From NCBI GenBank assembly GCA_031275595.1, contig JAISOO010000040.1, positions 1-27,100 of the forward strand: a stretch of 27,100 bases of DNA, read 5' to 3'. Of this stretch, positions 1 through 6,411 are shown one piece after another. This stretch comes from Spirochaetaceae bacterium (GTDB lineage Bacteria > Spirochaetota > Spirochaetia > Treponematales > Breznakiellaceae). Below the pieces are notes generated by a model. It made no database searches, had not been told where the DNA came from, and saw only the letters and a program-made list of their open reading frames with translations. Numbering within the stretch: the stretch's first letter is position 1; each line of letters begins with the position of its first letter. Position numbers and translations under genes: made by a program.

Positions 1-212
1 TGCTGATGTACGGGTCATGGCTTCCTCTTTTGCCCCCCGCGGGCGTTAGGATCGGTCAACGGGCGGACTTTTACCCGCCACCGTCATTCAGTTTGCTGCA
101 ATCCCGGAAAAAAAACAAGAGGTTTCCAAAAAAAATACCAAAATTCCCGGGGAATTCCCGCAAAGCGGGGGGAAGGCGTGCAGTGAAACGCGGGCGTCGA
201 TGCACGTTCAAC
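1..212. other. Left edge with no gene recognised
   Basis: I see no gene, RNA or mobile element here. Reading frames stay open through this stretch on both strands, but they are continuous with the low-complexity frames of the adjoining repeat array and show no domain, no convincing ribosome binding site and no normal amino-acid composition. A short inverted repeat (GGCGG/CCGCC) lies around 61-80, and an A-rich stretch at about 107-137 precedes the repeats. Confidence 0.5.
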
Positions 213-443
213 CGGCGCCGGGTCAGGGCCAGTCGGCGCCGGGTCAAGGCTAATCGGTACCGGTTCGGGGCCAATCGGCGCCGGGTCAGGGCTAATCGGT
301 ACCGGTTCAGGGCCAATCGGTACCGGTTCAGGGCTAATCGGCGCCGGGTCAAGGCTAATCGGTACCGGTTCGGGGCCAATCGGCGCCGGGTCAAGGCTAA
401 TCGGTACCGGGTCAGGGCCAATCGGTACCGGGTCGCGGCCAAT
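213..443. repeat. Tandem array of eleven 21-bp palindrome-centred units
   Basis: Eleven consecutive 21-bp units start at 213, 234, 255, 276, 297, 318, 339, 360, 381, 402 and 423, and a degenerate copy begins at 444. Each unit starts with C, then a six-base palindrome, then G, followed by a spacer of the type G(G/T)TCRGGGCYAAT. The palindrome is GGCGCC in five units (213, 234, 276, 339, 381) and GGTACC in six (255, 297, 318, 360, 402, 423). The switch changes both central bases together, so symmetry is never lost. The spacer tracks the type: GGCGCC is always followed by GGGTC, and GGTACC mostly by GGTTC. Because 21 is divisible by three, all frames stay open and give Arg-rich or Pro-rich heptapeptides, which I take as a by-product. 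There are no unique spacers, so this is not CRISPR. Function unknown; possibilities include a protein-binding array or a structured transcript. Confidence 0.95.
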
Positions 444-731
444 CGGGTATCGGCGTTTACGTTCAAATCCTTGAGAAACCACCACCATTAACGGCTTTGT
501 AACCGCAGCGGAGCCTGCTATGCGGTCAATTACATGGGTATGAGTCTTTGCGGAGCTGGGCGCTCAACTGGACCCATCATTCAGGGGGCTTACGGTTCAG
601 GACGGATCTTTCCCCTTGGGCGTCCTCGTTGAGGCGAGAAAGGGGGCCGGCTCGGGGTCCGGGGCGGATTTCCGGGGGTTGGGGTCTGACCCCGCCTTTC
701 CATCGAGGGGACCAGGGGCAATCTCAAGATT
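444..731. other. GC-rich intergenic stretch with a 13-bp palindrome
   Basis: No gene is recognised between the repeat array and the hairpin upstream of the phosphatase gene. The frames that cross it have no known domain and no good start site. The one clear structure is GGGGTC-T-GACCCC at 681-693, a perfect inverted repeat with a one-base centre. Palindromes of this general form occur as dispersed intergenic elements in other bacteria, but I see no transposase nearby. Confidence 0.5.
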
Positions 732-767
732 GGCCCCCCGTTGTGGGGGACAGCGGCCTATTTTTTT
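732..767 (+). terminator. GC hairpin followed by a T run upstream of gph
   Basis: CCCCC at 735-739 pairs with GGGGG at 745-749 around a GTTGT loop, and an outer GGCC/GGCC pairing is possible. A run of seven T follows at 761-767. This looks like a rightward intrinsic terminator. If so, it would end a transcript arising in the gene-poor region to the left, for example one crossing the 21-bp array. The same T run lies where the -35 region of the next promoter would be, so its role is ambiguous. Confidence 0.45.
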
Positions 768-795
768 CACCCCTCCGGCATATATACTGGAAGTA
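761..795 (+). promoter_or_regulatory. Probable gph promoter, possibly leaderless
   Basis: TATACT at 783-788 matches the -10 consensus at five of six positions and is followed by exactly six bases before the ATG at 795. Initiation would then fall on or next to the start codon. The -35 region is only a T-rich stretch (about 761-766) with a 16-base spacer, so the call rests mainly on the -10 box. GGAAG immediately before the ATG is too close to act as a normal Shine-Dalgarno site. Confidence 0.5.
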
Positions 796-1457
796 TGAAA
801 TTCAAATGTCTCATCTTTGATCTGGACGGAACCCTGGTGGATACCCTCCAGGATATCGCCCTGGCCATGAACCGGGCCCTGGTTCTCAGGGGGTATCCCC
901 CGGTACCGCCGGGGGAATATGCCGCCCTGATCGGATGGGGGATACGGCATCTGGCCTTCCGTGTCCTGCCCGCCGGGGCCCGGGACGAAAAAAACGCCGA
1001 AGCCCTGGCCGCCGACGCCGTCCGGTTTTACGCGGAACGGCCCGTAACCCATTCCCGGCCGTATCCGGGGATCCCCGCGATGGTGGCGGAGTTGAAGAAG
1101 CGGCGTATAAAAACCGCCGTTTTAACCAATAAACCCGACCCGGTGACCGCCCTGGTGGTAAAGGGGCTTTTCCCTCCGGGGTCCTTTGACGTGATCCGGG
1201 GAGAAAAGCCGGGGGTTCCCCGCAAACCGGATCCGGCCTCCACCTGGGAGATCCTCACGGAACTGGATCGGACCCCCCGGGAGACCATATTTATGGGGGA
1301 TTCCGAAATAGATGTGGAAACCGCCCGGGCCGCGGATTGTCATGCCCTGGGGGTAAGCTGGGGCTTCAGGGACCGGGCCGTCCTGGAAGCTGCCGGCGCC
1401 GGTCGGATTATCGATACCCCGGGGGAACTCCTCCCCCTGATGGACATATCCATGTAA
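795..1457 (+). CDS. gph: HAD-superfamily phosphatase, phosphoglycolate phosphatase-like
   Basis: This 220-residue protein has the complete HAD catalytic set: FDLDGT with nucleophile D9 and acid/base D11, T111 in LTNKP (motif II), K144 in PRKPDP (motif III), and GDSEID with D169 and D173 (motif IV). An alpha-helical cap lies between motifs I and II, as in subclass IA. Length and motif spacing fit phosphoglycolate phosphatase, which removes 2-phosphoglycolate in the cytoplasm. Other small phosphate esters, or pyrophosphate as in PpaX, cannot be excluded because substrate choice lies in the cap. The frame is open from 741, but the family begins at MKFKCLIFDLDGT, so I place the start at 795. The gene stands alone, with a hairpin before it and a terminator-like hairpin directly after its stop. 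Confidence 0.85.
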   Translation: MKFKCLIFDLDGTLVDTLQDIALAMNRALVLRGYPPVPPGEYAALIGWGIRHLAFRVLPAGARDEKNAEALAADAVRFYAERPVTHSRPYPGIPAMVAELKKRRIKTAVLTNKPDPVTALVVKGLFPPGSFDVIRGEKPGVPRKPDPASTWEILTELDRTPRETIFMGDSEIDVETARAADCHALGVSWGFRDRAVLEAAGAGRIIDTPGELLPLMDISM

Positions 1458-1509
1458 AAACAGGGCCTGCCGGCGGTTACCCCGGCGGCCCCAGCAGGTG
1501 CCCTTGTTT
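1457..1509 (+). terminator. Terminator-like stem-loop after gph
   Basis: The left arm AAACA-GGGC-CTGC (about 1458-1470) pairs with the right arm GCAG-GT-GCCC-T-TGTTT (1494-1509), with two small bulges. A run of A on the left and T on the right makes it terminator-like in either direction. It begins at the gph stop codon, so it most likely ends that transcript. A small GTTTC/GAAAC hairpin (1506-1518) follows. Confidence 0.55.
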
Positions 1510-1517
1510 CGTTGAAA

Positions 1518-1613
1518 CCGGAGCGCATACCCCCCGAACGGAACGGTCCGAAGGCGTTTTCGGGCGGCTCCGGGCTTGTTTCAAAATCCGACGGTCCCGG
1601 GGCCGTGATTTTG
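1518..1613 (+). repeat. Structured intergenic element, copy 1 (before trpR)
   Basis: Two stem-loops lie in tandem 26-121 bases before the trpR start. The first nests CCGGAGC (1518-1524)/GCTCCGG (1567-1573), CCCGAA (1533-1538)/TTCGGG (1559-1564) and CGGA/TCCG (1539-1550). The second has outer arms CAAAATC (1582-1588)/GATTTTG (1607-1613) and an inner stem ACGG (1591-1594)/CCGT (1603-1606). The second hairpin resembles those at 2007-2038 and 8261-8309 in both sequence and fold. No T run follows, so it is not a plain terminator. It could be a dispersed palindromic repeat or a structured trpR leader. Confidence 0.6.
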
Positions 1614-1638
1614 GCAGCTGACGATAATGGAGTTTCTT

Positions 1639-1938
1639 ATGAAAATTGACGATCCCAGGGTAGCGGAAAATTTAGGCGAACTGGTCCGGCTGCTCGCCCG
1701 GATCAATGATCCGGAATTACTGGAATCTTTCCTGCGCTGCCTCTTGACCCCTGCGGAAACCGCGGATATTGCCGCCCGTTGGGCTTTGGTAAAGGCCCTG
1801 GGCGCAAAGGTGCCCCAGCGGAAAATCGCCCGGGATCTGGGGATATCCCTCTGCAAAATAACCCGGGGATCGAAGGAACTCAAAAAACCGCGTTCCGCCT
1901 TTCGCCGCGTGTTGGACGTATACGGGAGTCTGGTTTAA
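1639..1938 (+). CDS. trpR: TrpR-family transcriptional repressor
   Basis: From the preferred start this is a 99-residue all-helical protein matching the Trp repressor family end to end. LTPAE (about residues 36-40) corresponds to the E. coli TrpR stretch carrying Thr44. R47 aligns with Arg54 and the R of ITRGS (R76) with Arg84, the two arginines that clamp L-tryptophan. QRKIARDLGISLCKITRGSKELK is the helix-turn-helix. Tryptophan dependence is therefore plausible, though members of the wider TrpR/YerC family respond to other cues. An upstream ATG at 1627 is in frame, but GGAG at 1629-1632 sits six bases before the ATG at 1639, so I choose the latter. No trp gene and no classic trp operator is visible nearby. 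Related hairpins lie on both sides of the gene. Confidence 0.85.
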   Translation: MKIDDPRVAENLGELVRLLARINDPELLESFLRCLLTPAETADIAARWALVKALGAKVPQRKIARDLGISLCKITRGSKELKKPRSAFRRVLDVYGSLV

Positions 1939-1974
1939 CCTTTTGCGATTCCTTCCCTTGTAATTCCCGCTCAA

Positions 1975-2059
1975 AATGGAGTAAAATCCATAAATCGGTT
2001 TTTTTTAAGATCCGATGGTCTCCAAGGACCATAATTTTGCGGCAGGCTCAATGGAGTAA
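1975..2059 (+). repeat. Structured intergenic element, copy 2 (after trpR)
   Basis: ATGGTC (2015-2020) pairs perfectly with GACCAT (2027-2032) around TCCAAG. Flanking AAGATC and AATTTTG allow a partly wobble-paired outer stem. The sequence aligns with the second hairpin before trpR: ATCCGA-GGTC there and here, then GG-CC and ATTTTG. Inner-stem differences keep pairing (C-G becomes T-A, T.G becomes T-A). AATGGAGTAA occurs as a direct repeat at 1975-1984 and 2050-2059, on either side of the hairpin. The remaining sequence up to 2122 shows only a further CCCC/GGGG hairpin near 2073-2085. Confidence 0.55.
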
Positions 2060-2122
2060 CGTTAAGGCTCCCGCCCCATTGGGGAGTTTCATCCTCAAAT
2101 GCACTATTTTTGGAGAGTGGTC

Positions 2123-2569
2123 ATGCCGGAACAGCCTTTTTACCGCTCCGGGCTTTATTTTACCTGTACCCGTTGTTCGGCTTGTTGCCGGTATCATCCG
2201 GGTTATGTATTTTTATCAAAAAAAGATGTGGAAATTCTGGCGGTGGAAGTAAAAATGGATTATAATGAGTTCATAGAAGTTTATTGCCGGTGGACCCCCC
2301 AGGGAGGAGGGCTGGAACGGCTCTCGCTGAAAGAAAAGTCCAATTATGACTGTGTTTTTTGGAAAGACGGATGTTCGGTTTACCAAGGACGTCCCCTGCA
2401 ATGCAGGAATTTTCCGTTTTGGTATTCCGTCCTTGTTTCTTCCGAAACATGGGAAATAACGGCGGAATCATGTCCGGGTATAGGAAAAGGGAACCATCAT
2501 AACATGGATTATATCGAATCATGTTTAGCCCAAGGAAGGGCGGAATCCGTTATTACCAGAAAAATCTGA
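2123..2569 (+). CDS. YkgJ-family cysteine-cluster protein
   Basis: This 148-residue protein carries the YkgJ (zinc/iron-chelating, CxxCxxCC) signature. An N-terminal cluster CTRCSACC (C15, C18, C21, C22) is followed by the typical later stretch DCVFW..GCSVYQGRPLQCRNFPFW and a final ESCPG cysteine. The cysteines probably bind a metal ion or an Fe-S cluster; no reaction has been firmly assigned to the family. The frame opens at 2099, but GGAG at 2112-2115 lies seven bases before the ATG at 2123, and the family normally starts close to the first cysteine cluster, so 2123 is preferred. It is probably the first gene of the run leading to rpoD: the next gene begins 20 bases after its stop. Confidence 0.8.
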   Translation: MPEQPFYRSGLYFTCTRCSACCRYHPGYVFLSKKDVEILAVEVKMDYNEFIEVYCRWTPQGGGLERLSLKEKSNYDCVFWKDGCSVYQGRPLQCRNFPFWYSVLVSSETWEITAESCPGIGKGNHHNMDYIESCLAQGRAESVITRKI

Positions 2570-2588
2570 TAGCCTGCAGGAGATGAAA

Positions 2589-3530
2589 ATGCGCATCCAT
2601 TTTTGGGGCGTCCGCGGGTCTCTTCCGGCGCCGCAGATGCCGTCCCAAATAAAGAGTAAAATCTCATCCATCCTGGAACGGTTAAAACCTTCGGATATTG
2701 AGTCTTCCGAAAGTAAAGAACGATTTTTGGCAGGGCTTCCCCCATGGCTTTTTGGTACGGTTGGGGGAAATACTCCCTGCGTTTCAATCAAAGTTGACAA
2801 ATCCGATGGATTTATTGTTTTTGACAGTGGTTCAGGATTACGGGAAATGGGTATAGCCATGACCAAGGAAAAGCCCAAGCCGGTTCACTATCATATTTTT
2901 TATTCCCATTTTCACTGGGATCATATCCAGGGCTTACCTTTTTTTAATCCCGCCTATGATCCTTCGGTCTCCATTGATTTTTATTCCCCCATGGAAAACC
3001 TAAAGACCGCCCTCTGCGGGCAGATGGCTCCTCCCTACTTTCCGGTATCGATGGACTCCATGACACCAAAAAAAAACTTCCACCGTATAACCGGAAAAGT
3101 GGTGGTTAATTCTCTGGAGATTTCCTATAAAAAGATGCATCATCCCGGTGATTCCTATGCTTACGCGGTAAACGACGGCAGACACCGCTTTATCTATGCC
3201 ACCGATACGGAATTATCCGCCGCTGATTTTATAAAGCAAGATGAAAATACTGTTTTTTTTGGAGGGGCGGACGTCATTGCCCTGGATTCCCAATACACCC
3301 TGGGGGAGGCGATTGAAAAATACAATTGGGGACACAGCGCTTTCAGTATGGCGGTGGATTTCGCCGCCAATTGGGGGATCAAGCATGTTATTTTGTTTCA
3401 CCATGATCCTGCCTATGATGATAGAAAGCTGGTCAATATCCTGCGATCCGCCCGGTGGTATACGGAACGGATGGGTATAAAGGATATTAAAATTTCCCTT
3501 GCCACGGAAGGCTTGGAACTTACCTTATAA
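2589..3530 (+). CDS. MBL-fold metallo-hydrolase
   Basis: This 313-residue cytoplasmic protein has the metallo-beta-lactamase fold. It opens with IHFWGVRGSLP, has GGNTPCV and VFDSGSGLRE, and carries the metal motif SHFHWDH (H107, H109, D111, H112). Later ligands are visible in HHPGDSYAY, YATDTE and LFHHDP. This arrangement fits the Lactamase_B_2 / RNase Z-PhnP-like / cyclic-nucleotide phosphodiesterase group of two-metal phosphodiesterases rather than antibiotic hydrolases. The substrate cannot be read from the sequence. An ATG at 2583 abuts AGGAG (2578-2582), whereas the ATG at 2589 lies six bases after it, so 2589 is the better start. It is co-directional with, and 14 bases before, mltG. Confidence 0.8.
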   Translation: MRIHFWGVRGSLPAPQMPSQIKSKISSILERLKPSDIESSESKERFLAGLPPWLFGTVGGNTPCVSIKVDKSDGFIVFDSGSGLREMGIAMTKEKPKPVHYHIFYSHFHWDHIQGLPFFNPAYDPSVSIDFYSPMENLKTALCGQMAPPYFPVSMDSMTPKKNFHRITGKVVVNSLEISYKKMHHPGDSYAYAVNDGRHRFIYATDTELSAADFIKQDENTVFFGGADVIALDSQYTLGEAIEKYNWGHSAFSMAVDFAANWGIKHVILFHHDPAYDDRKLVNILRSARWYTERMGIKDIKISLATEGLELTL

Positions 3531-3544
3531 AACATGAGGGAGAA

Positions 3545-4612
3545 ATGTCCCGTATTATTCGTACTGTGGTTAGAATCATATGTGTTTTTTTGGGGATGGT
3601 CTTATTATGTGCCCTCCTGGGGTTGGGGGCGGTAATTTATTTCAATTCTCCGCCGTCCTCCCAACCCCCAAGCGGCCGCCATGAAGCTTTGACCATAGAA
3701 CCGGAGGGGAAGGTAATTTTAGAAATCCGTAATGGGGAAAGCGCCGCATCGGTAGGGCGGCGGCTTCTGGAAGCGGGGATTATACGGAGCTCCTATTTCT
3801 GGGATATCCTTTCCTACATCGACAAGCGTTACATAAAAACCGGAACGTATCAGCTGACCCTGCCGGTAAGTCAGCTCGAAATACGGGCCATCCTGGTAGC
3901 GGGCCGGCAAATTCTCAAGCGGGTGACCATACCGGAAGGGGTTACCCTGAAAAAAACGGCCCGGATCCTGGCTAATGAAGGGATCTGTAATGAAGATGGT
4001 TTCCTCGCCGCCGCGGCGGACCAGGAAATCCTCAATCACTATCGAATACCGGGGGATACCATGGAGGGTTATCTCTACCCGGATACCTACCTCTTTTCTC
4101 CGGGGTATCCTCCGGAACTGGTGGTTAAAGCCATGGCGGATACCTTTTTCAAGCGTTTGGCGGAACTCCAAAATCCGGACCTGAATCCGGCGGAGCTCCA
4201 TAAACGGGTGATCCTTGCTTCTATCGTGGAACGGGAATACCGCCTTGATGCGGAGGCTCCGATAATGGCGGGAGTATTCTATAACCGGCTTAGCATAGGA
4301 ATGGCCCTTCAGTCCTGTGCCACCGTAGAATACGTGATTACCGAAATTCAGGGGAAACCCCATCCGGAGGTTCTGTACACCCGGGATACAGAAATCAGGG
4401 ACCCCTATAATACCTATATCAGGCCGGGATTACCTCCGGGGCCTATTTCCGCCCCCGGCGCGGTTGCCTTAAAGGCGGTTTTTTACCCCTTTTCCAGTGA
4501 TTATCTCTATTTTCGCCTGATAGATCCCGCCGAAGGCAGACATTATTTTTCCAAAACCCTGGATGATCATATCAAAGCAGGAACGCTCTATGTTAAGGGT
4601 CCTTCAGGATGA
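3545..4612 (+). CDS. mltG: Endolytic peptidoglycan transglycosylase MltG (YceG family)
   Basis: The 355-residue protein has a short basic N-terminus, one membrane segment (about residues 7-33), a Pro/Ser-rich linker, a LysM-like region (VILEIRNGESAASVGRRLLEAGII) and the YceG catalytic domain. Family landmarks are TIPEGVTLKKTARIL, MEGYLYPDTYLF, ILASIVEREY and CATVEYVI. E229 in ASIVEREY corresponds to the catalytic glutamate. MltG cuts nascent glycan strands on the outer face of the inner membrane and is thought to set strand length. GAGGGAG just before the ATG is the ribosome binding site. The stop overlaps the dnaG start (ATGA), so the two are probably translationally coupled, placing a wall-growth enzyme directly before primase and the main sigma factor. 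Confidence 0.93.
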   Translation: MSRIIRTVVRIICVFLGMVLLCALLGLGAVIYFNSPPSSQPPSGRHEALTIEPEGKVILEIRNGESAASVGRRLLEAGIIRSSYFWDILSYIDKRYIKTGTYQLTLPVSQLEIRAILVAGRQILKRVTIPEGVTLKKTARILANEGICNEDGFLAAAADQEILNHYRIPGDTMEGYLYPDTYLFSPGYPPELVVKAMADTFFKRLAELQNPDLNPAELHKRVILASIVEREYRLDAEAPIMAGVFYNRLSIGMALQSCATVEYVITEIQGKPHPEVLYTRDTEIRDPYNTYIRPGLPPGPISAPGAVALKAVFYPFSSDYLYFRLIDPAEGRHYFSKTLDDHIKAGTLYVKGPSG

Positions 4613-6411
4613 GTTATATTGCCGAAACCACCATCCGGGAGGTTAATGACCGGATGGACGCCGTAGCCCTGGTGGGGGATTACGTGCGGCTTGAAAAAAG
4701 GGGCGGCCGGTATTGGGGGCTTTGTCCCTTTCATAACGAAAAAACCCCTTCCTTCACGGTGGATCCCGAACGGAAGATGTATTATTGTTTCGGCTGCCAT
4801 GAGGGCGGAGGGGTGATAAATTTTATCATGGCCATGGAGAAACTCACCTTTCCCGAGGCTATCGAAACCCTGGCAAAACGGCTGGGGATCGAAGTGATCT
4901 ATGAGAATTCCGGAGGAAAATCAAAAGATCCGGGAATTACCACCCGAATAGACGAACTTTCCGAGTTATACCGTCGGGTAGCGGTGAGTTTTAACCACTT
5001 TCTTATGGAAAAACCCCAAGGAAAGGCTGCAAAGGATTATATTTTAGCCAGGGGAATAAATAAAGAAATGATACATCGTTTCCGCTTGGGTTATGCCCCG
5101 GCGGACAAGACCTGGCTGTTCAACTTTCTTTCTCAAAAGGGATACACGGAAAATTTTCTTGTCCAAAGCGGTCTTTTTTTTAAAAATAATCCCCGGACGG
5201 CGTTTTTTACCGACCGGCTGATGTTTCCCATCGCGGATCGGCAGGGGCGGACCACCGCCTTTGGGGGGCGGATTTTATCCGGAGACGGCCCCAAATATAT
5301 CAACTCCTCGGAGTCTGAGGTCTATAAAAAGCGGGAAACCCTCTTTGCCATTGATTTAGCCCTGCCGGAAATTCGAAAGACCCGGGAGGTATACCTGGCC
5401 GAGGGGTATATGGACGTGATAGCCCTCCATCAGGCGGGGCTCAACAATGCCGTGGCCCCCCTGGGGACGGCTTTTACCGACGAACAGGCTAAACTCTTGC
5501 GGCGTTGGGTGGAGCGGGTCTACTTTATTTTTGACACCGATGAAGCGGGCCAGGCCGCGGCGGTCAAGGCTATCATGACCAGCCGGAAAAATGCCCTGAT
5601 TTGTTCCGTGGTATCCTTAAAAAACAACAAGGGCTTAAAGGATCCCGCGGATATTTTAAAAGAAATGGGCCCGGAGGCGTTGCAAAATAGTGTAAAATGT
5701 TTTATAAATGACCTTGAGTATCTTGTAATGCGCAGCAAGGCTTTATACGATCTTTCCGATTCTGAAGGGAAGGCCAAGGCGGTAGCGTTCCTGTTTCCGT
5801 ATTTAGAAATTTTGGATTCGGAGATTTCCCGGGAGGCATCGATAGAAGCTATTGCGGATGCATTTGGGGTTGAACGTCAGGCGGTATTTTATGACTATGG
5901 TCATTATCGCCCGGGGGAACTGAAGCCGAAAAAGGCGGCTCCCCAACAATCTGCCGGATCCGGGGCAAAACCGGTTCGGATGAACGATGAATTGTTTTTG
6001 CTGACCGTGGTTTTTTTAAACCCCGGATTGTATCCTAAATTGCTTTCGGCCTTTACGATCGAGGAATTAAAGGATCCTCACGCTAAAGAGCTGTTTATCG
6101 CCCTGGATGAGTGGTACCGGAATGATTCTTCCGGGATGGATGATCTTTTGTCCCGGGTTAAGGACGAGGCTTTACGCAAATTTGTACTGGAACGGGGGAG
6201 TTCCGAGGCCTTTTCCGTCCATGTGGAACAACTCGTTTCAGACGGTATACGGCGGATAAAACAGAAGCGGCTGGAACGCAGACGGGCCGAAATAGTAACG
6301 GAACTGCGTATCATGCGGCAGGGGGAAGCCGGACACCGGGCGGCGGATCTCCTCGCCGAAAAAGTGCATATTGATGCCGAATTACATCGTTTTAAGGAAC
6401 ATAACGAATGA
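4609..6411 (+). CDS. dnaG: DNA primase DnaG
   Basis: This 600-residue primase makes the RNA primers for replication forks. The N-terminal CHC2 zinc site is C39-P-x-H42 and C60-x-x-C63 within [12 protein letters not shown] and [10 protein letters not shown]. The Toprim core has E265 in [14 protein letters not shown] and the D309/D311 pair in [10 protein letters not shown], which bind the catalytic Mg2+ ions. The C-terminal region (about 460-600) is helical and more diverged, as expected for the DnaB-binding domain. Overlaps of four bases at both ends (ATGA with mltG and with rpoD) make this a compact version of the macromolecular-synthesis operon. The rpsU gene that precedes dnaG in enterobacteria is not present here. 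Confidence 0.97.
   Translation: MSYIAETTIREVNDRMDAVALVGDYVRLEKRGGRYWGLCPFHNEKTPSFTVDPERKMYYCFGCHEGGGVINFIMAMEKLTFPEAIETLAKRLGIEVIYENSGGKSKDPGITTRIDELSELYRRVAVSFNHFLMEKPQGKAAKDYILARGINKEMIHRFRLGYAPADKTWLFNFLSQKGYTENFLVQSGLFFKNNPRTAFFTDRLMFPIADRQGRTTAFGGRILSGDGPKYINSSESEVYKKRETLFAIDLALPEIRKTREVYLAEGYMDVIALHQAGLNNAVAPLGTAFTDEQAKLLRRWVERVYFIFDTDEAGQAAAVKAIMTSRKNALICSVVSLKNNKGLKDPADILKEMGPEALQNSVKCFINDLEYLVMRSKALYDLSDSEGKAKAVAFLFPYLEILDSEISREASIEAIADAFGVERQAVFYDYGHYRPGELKPKKAAPQQSAGSGAKPVRMNDELFLLTVVFLNPGLYPKLLSAFTIEELKDPHAKELFIALDEWYRNDSSGMDDLLSRVKDEALRKFVLERGSSEAFSVHVEQLVSDGIRRIKQKRLERRRAEIVTELRIMRQGEAGHRAADLLAEKVHIDAELHRFKEHNE

Noticed and set aside
213..443. CRISPR array
   Set aside because: Units are contiguous with no unique spacers, and no cas gene is present.
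84..488. Minus-strand frame encoding a Pro/Asp-rich heptapeptide repeat protein
   Set aside because: The open frame follows from the 21-bp period, which leaves all frames open. There is no ribosome binding site, no domain, and a repeat-only composition.
597..1052. 151-residue minus-strand frame upstream of and inside gph
   Set aside because: Gly/Pro-rich shadow of GC-rich intergenic DNA and the gph gene, with no domain.
1975..2059. Insertion element flanked by the AATGGAGTAA direct repeats
   Set aside because: Only 65 bases lie between the repeats, with no terminal inverted repeats or transposase. One copy lies in the usual position of a ribosome binding-like purine run, so chance similarity is likely.
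1939..2122. Classic trp operator for TrpR autoregulation
   Set aside because: I looked for the symmetrical CTAG-containing trp operator around trpR and found none; the palindromes present are of a different type.
3719..4363. 214-residue minus-strand frame
   Set aside because: Antisense to mltG, whose motifs are complete; no recognisable domain.
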